Of a DNA stretch of 10,420 bases, positions 8,246 to 10,420 are shown piece after piece. Position numbers and translations under genes: made by a program. Position 1 is the first letter of the stretch, and every line of letters begins with the position of its first letter. The stretch comes from Elusimicrobiales bacterium (GTDB lineage: Bacteria; Elusimicrobiota; Elusimicrobia; Elusimicrobiales; UBA9959), in contig JANZZP010000047.1 in NCBI GenBank assembly GCA_026419335.1, positions 1 through 10,420 on the forward strand. The letters are read 5' to 3'. The notes below the pieces were generated by a model that saw only the letters and a list, made by a program, of their open reading frames with translations, searched no databases and was not told the DNA's origin.

Positions 8246-8299
8246 TTGATATTAAAAAAAGAATTAAAAAAGAAAATTTTTAATAAAAGGATGATTAAT

Positions 8300-8758
8300 A
8301 TGTATAAAAAGTTAATAGTATTACTTGCTAATTTGTTATTATTTTTGCCTTTGTTGACAAAAGCAAATAATGACGATTTTTATCTTGCGGAAAAGCACTA
8401 TGAGCAGGGGAATTATGCAGAGGCAAAGAAATGTTATCAAAAATACCTGGATAAAAATAAAAAGAATATAAAAAATTCATATATAAGAAAAATTGTTGAA
8501 AAAAAGTTGCAAGCTATGGATGGGAATTGTGGCCCAAAGGAAAATTTTAAATATGCAAGCAAAGCAATATTTAATCACGCGAGAAAGTATTATCATGAAA
8601 AGAATTATGAAAAAGCAGAGGAGTTACTTAAAGAAATTTTAAATAACAGTGATTTTGATTTTTATTTAAAAATTAATTCTTTAAAATATTTGGTTTATTG
8701 CAAGCTGGAAAAGAAAAAAATATTTAAGCATCTATTAATAAAAGACATACAAAAATAA
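8300..8758 (+). CDS. small secreted TPR protein, paralogue of 108-710
   Basis: The protein has 152 residues from ATG 8300 (AAAGG at 8286-8290, 9 nt away; ATG 8291 would abut the SD). Residues 1-22 are a signal peptide (MYKKLIVLLANLLLF to TKA). TPR units lie at about 26-52 (FYLAEKHYEQGNYAEAKKCY) and 92-115 (HARKYYHEKNYEKAEELLKE). It closely resembles the broken gene at 108-710 but sits last-but-one in its unit instead of second. After the TAA at 8756-8758 the frame stays open for 20 more codons (VEELKKIANERKPVSADVGE) up to a second TAA at 8819-8821 that abuts the next ATG. The original protein was probably 173 residues and has lost its tail to a nonsense change. Confidence 0.75.
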   Translation: MYKKLIVLLANLLLFLPLLTKANNDDFYLAEKHYEQGNYAEAKKCYQKYLDKNKKNIKNSYIRKIVEKKLQAMDGNCGPKENFKYASKAIFNHARKYYHEKNYEKAEELLKEILNNSDFDFYLKINSLKYLVYCKLEKKKIFKHLLIKDIQK

Positions 8759-8821
8759 GTGGAAGAATTAAAAAAAATAGCAAACGAAAGAAAACCAGTA
8801 AGTGCTGATGTGGGGGAATAA

Positions 8822-9934
8822 ATGAGAAAAAATAAAATATATTTAATCTTATTAATCATATTAGTTGGTTTTAATATTCGCGCTTCGTTATATTATGATG
8901 ATTATCTGGATAATGCTAAATATAGGGCGCATTTTGGCGCCAATAATAATTTAATTTTGTTTGCAATAGATATTGCAACAGTAAAAATAGCAAATTCAGA
9001 AAGTTGGATACCTACAATATTGGTAATTGATGAAGGATTTAATAGAATAGCATGGAATCATATATATTATGAAGGAGTGAATACACTTTATGAAATCAAA
9101 AAATATGGAAAATATGGATATAGGGCACCAGATACTGTTAGATTTCCACAATCCATAGCAGCATTTAGTGTAAATGAAAATAATAAAGGAGATATTTTTA
9201 TTTCAGAAACAGGAAACAATCGCATAGTAAAATTACAATTTGAAAAGACAACATTAACATATATTAAACAAAAACTTGGAGAAGATGAGAATGATGCTGT
9301 TCAAACAACTTATCCTGGGCAGATTTCAATTGATAGATTTGAAAATATTTATGTAGTTTTTTCTGAAAATAAGTTTATAAGAAAATTTGATAAAAACTTG
9401 AATCCAATCCGGTTGATCGGGCAGGGAATATTAAATAACACGAAAGGATGTGCAATATCAAATTATAAAGAGTGGCTATTGGTAAGCGAACAAAAAGATA
9501 ATTATTCGGAAATAATACAATTTGATTTAAATGGAAACAAAGGTATAAATTTAAGAAGTATTGATATTCTATATCTGCCTTCAAATGCGCAATTTGGATA
9601 TATGGATTGTGATGTGTTCGGGAATTTATATGTAGTGGATCCTGTAAATAATAAAATATATAAATTTAATCCGGGACTGGAATATCTGGATACTTGTAGC
9701 GGCGGTTATCAGAAACCATTTACAAACCTGCGTTCTGTGGCGGTAGATAAGATATACAATTATCAGGGGAAGCCAGGAAGTGTGGCGTCTTATGGGATGG
9801 TATTTACACTTGAGAAGCAGAGGGTGCAGTATTTTGACATCGGGATGGATATAGTGCGGGTAAATCCCATAAAAGATTTTTTCTTGCCCCAAAAAGGGGA
9901 AGAAGCAGAGATAGAAGAGGATAGGAATAAATAA
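8822..9934 (+). CDS. NHL-repeat secreted protein, copy 2 (FlgD-Ig domain deleted)
   Basis: The protein has 370 residues; SD GGGGG (8812-8816) precedes ATG 8822. Residues 1-21 form a signal peptide ending IRA, then SLYYDDYLDN. NHL-like blades: SIAAFSVNENN with DIFISETGNNRIVKL (about 120-140), ISIDRFENIYVVFSEN with FIRKFDKNLN, and CDVFGNLYVVDPVNNKIYKF (about 260-280). NHL propellers commonly bind proteins, RNA or glycans at the cell surface. From codon 255 (9584) the DNA nearly matches copy 1. The FlgD-Ig domain that should follow is lost: after EAEIE the frame runs into EDRNK and stops, while the end of that domain is readable in another frame just downstream (9915-10049). A roughly 40-codon deletion with frame change is inferred from copy 1. 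Confidence 0.8.
   Translation: MRKNKIYLILLIILVGFNIRASLYYDDYLDNAKYRAHFGANNNLILFAIDIATVKIANSESWIPTILVIDEGFNRIAWNHIYYEGVNTLYEIKKYGKYGYRAPDTVRFPQSIAAFSVNENNKGDIFISETGNNRIVKLQFEKTTLTYIKQKLGEDENDAVQTTYPGQISIDRFENIYVVFSENKFIRKFDKNLNPIRLIGQGILNNTKGCAISNYKEWLLVSEQKDNYSEIIQFDLNGNKGINLRSIDILYLPSNAQFGYMDCDVFGNLYVVDPVNNKIYKFNPGLEYLDTCSGGYQKPFTNLRSVAVDKIYNYQGKPGSVASYGMVFTLEKQRVQYFDIGMDIVRVNPIKDFFLPQKGEEAEIEEDRNK
9584..9915 (+). repeat. 332-bp near-identical block, NHL/FlgD copy 2
   Basis: The partner of 3703-4034 at about 95% identity. Similarity ends after GCAGAGATAGAA, precisely at the site of the inferred deletion in the FlgD-Ig domain. The 5' edge is sharp at AATGCGCAATTTGG. Confidence 0.9.
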
Positions 9935-10049
9935 CATTGAGTGGGGGCTTAATGATGACAATGGAAATAAAATTGCAAATGGAACATATGTTTATAAAAT
10001 AGTTACAGAAAATAAAATAATTATAAAAAAGATAGTAATTATTAAATAA
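9915..10049 (+). pseudogene. out-of-frame remnant of the FlgD-Ig C-terminus
   Basis: In a frame different from the preceding NHL gene, 44 open codons read NIEWGLNDDNGNKIANGTY and then VYKIVTENK up to TAA 10047-10049. This is the typical end of a FlgD-type Ig domain (W..NDDNG..ANGTYVYKI), matching VIKWDGKDVDGRMVVGGDY of copy 1 in position but clearly diverged from it. No start codon or SD belongs to it. It is the cut-off tail of the gene at 8822, and it shows that the original gene ended about 5 bp short of fmt. Confidence 0.7.
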
Positions 10050-10053
10050 AATT

Positions 10054-10420
10054 TTATTTTAATATTTTCCCCACCAGACCCTTATGCCCTATGGCAAAAT
10101 CATGGGCCCCCATTTTTTTACCACCTTCTAATTGCACTTCTTTTATTAACAGTGATGAATTATAACAGGTAACTATAAAACCCGAATTTTTTATTATTTC
10201 AACTATTTGACCTGGTGAAGAATTGTTATAAATTTTTTCATACGGCTCTGAGGAGAAAAATTTAAGCATCTTACTATCCAAAAAACAATAAGCACATGGC
10301 CAAGGCAAGAGTCCACGAATCATATTATGAATATTAATTGCAGGTTTATTAAAATCAATTTTACCATCTTCCTTTTTTAATATTTTTACATATGTTGCTT
10401 TACTTTCATCCTGTTTTTCT
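10054..10420 (-). CDS. fmt: methionyl-tRNA formyltransferase, C-terminal domain (5' partial)
   Basis: There are 121 codons on the minus strand, entering from the right edge of the window and ending at TAA 10054-10056. The segment is the linker and C-terminal OB-like domain of Fmt: ATYVKILKKEDGKIDF, then NMIRGLLPWPCAY (family NxIRGLxPWPGAY, here with Cys for Gly), SPGQIVEI, LLIKEVQLEGGKKMGAHDF. The enzyme transfers formyl from 10-formyl-tetrahydrofolate to initiator Met-tRNA; the catalytic N-terminal domain lies outside the window (family length about 310). It is a cytoplasmic housekeeping gene, convergent with the exported-protein series and with stops only 4 bp apart, so it marks the right border of the accessory array. 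No coding lesions seen. Confidence 0.93.
   Translation of the reverse strand, partial: EKQDESKATYVKILKKEDGKIDFNKPAINIHNMIRGLLPWPCAYCFLDSKMLKFFSSEPYEKIYNNSSPGQIVEIIKNSGFIVTCYNSSLLIKEVQLEGGKKMGAHDFAIGHKGLVGKILK

Noticed and set aside
10044..10059. Perfect palindrome AAATAAAATTTTATTT as bidirectional terminator between the convergent genes
   Set aside because: The stem is only A and T, overlaps the fmt stop, and such palindromes are common in DNA this AT-rich.

Overview
The window is a contig end from a low-GC (much of it about 20-28% by eye) diderm bacterium, probably uncultivated. The diderm inference rests on signal peptides and lipoboxes on nearly every protein, a beta-barrel-like protein, a CpoB/BamD-style periplasmic TPR protein and NHL/FlgD-Ig proteins. 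I cannot name the lineage. Bases 1-19 are the Nextera/Tn5 mosaic-end adapter, so the contig was cut at a library end. It begins inside a repeat whose second copy lies at 5032-5137.

Almost everything else lies on the + strand as one closely packed, often translationally coupled series of exported proteins, arranged as two successive units of the same plan. Unit 1 (20-4362): the C-terminus of a TPR protein (20-111), a small secreted TPR gene broken by one TAG (108-710), a lipoprotein with a lytic-transglycosylase (SLT) domain (751-1938), a secreted TolB/PD40-like beta-propeller (1949-2962), and a broken NHL-repeat + FlgD-Ig protein (2959-4362). A REP-like GC-rich palindrome and a textbook sigma70 promoter (4459-4487) follow. 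Unit 2 (4518-10049): a complete TPR protein whose signal peptide is encoded by a (TTTC)8 microsatellite, a beta-barrel-like protein, a lipoprotein with an M15 D-Ala-D-Ala peptidase domain (broken), a secreted helical protein of unknown function, a second small TPR protein, and a second NHL/FlgD protein with an internal deletion. The contig ends in the 3' part of fmt on the minus strand, convergent with unit 2.

Each unit therefore opens with the same TPR protein, carries one peptidoglycan hydrolase lipoprotein of a different class plus other AT-rich exported proteins, and closes with an NHL/FlgD protein. The opening and closing modules are near-identical between units and richer in GC (about 43%). 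The interior genes are unrelated or strongly diverged and AT-rich. This looks like a cassette array with conserved ends and exchangeable interior, probably shuffled by recombination, and possibly phase-variable through the TTTC tract. Several genes carry isolated in-frame TAG/TAA codons, a frameshift, a deletion or a lost start codon. Decay into silent copies is the simplest reading; stop-codon readthrough is a less likely alternative.
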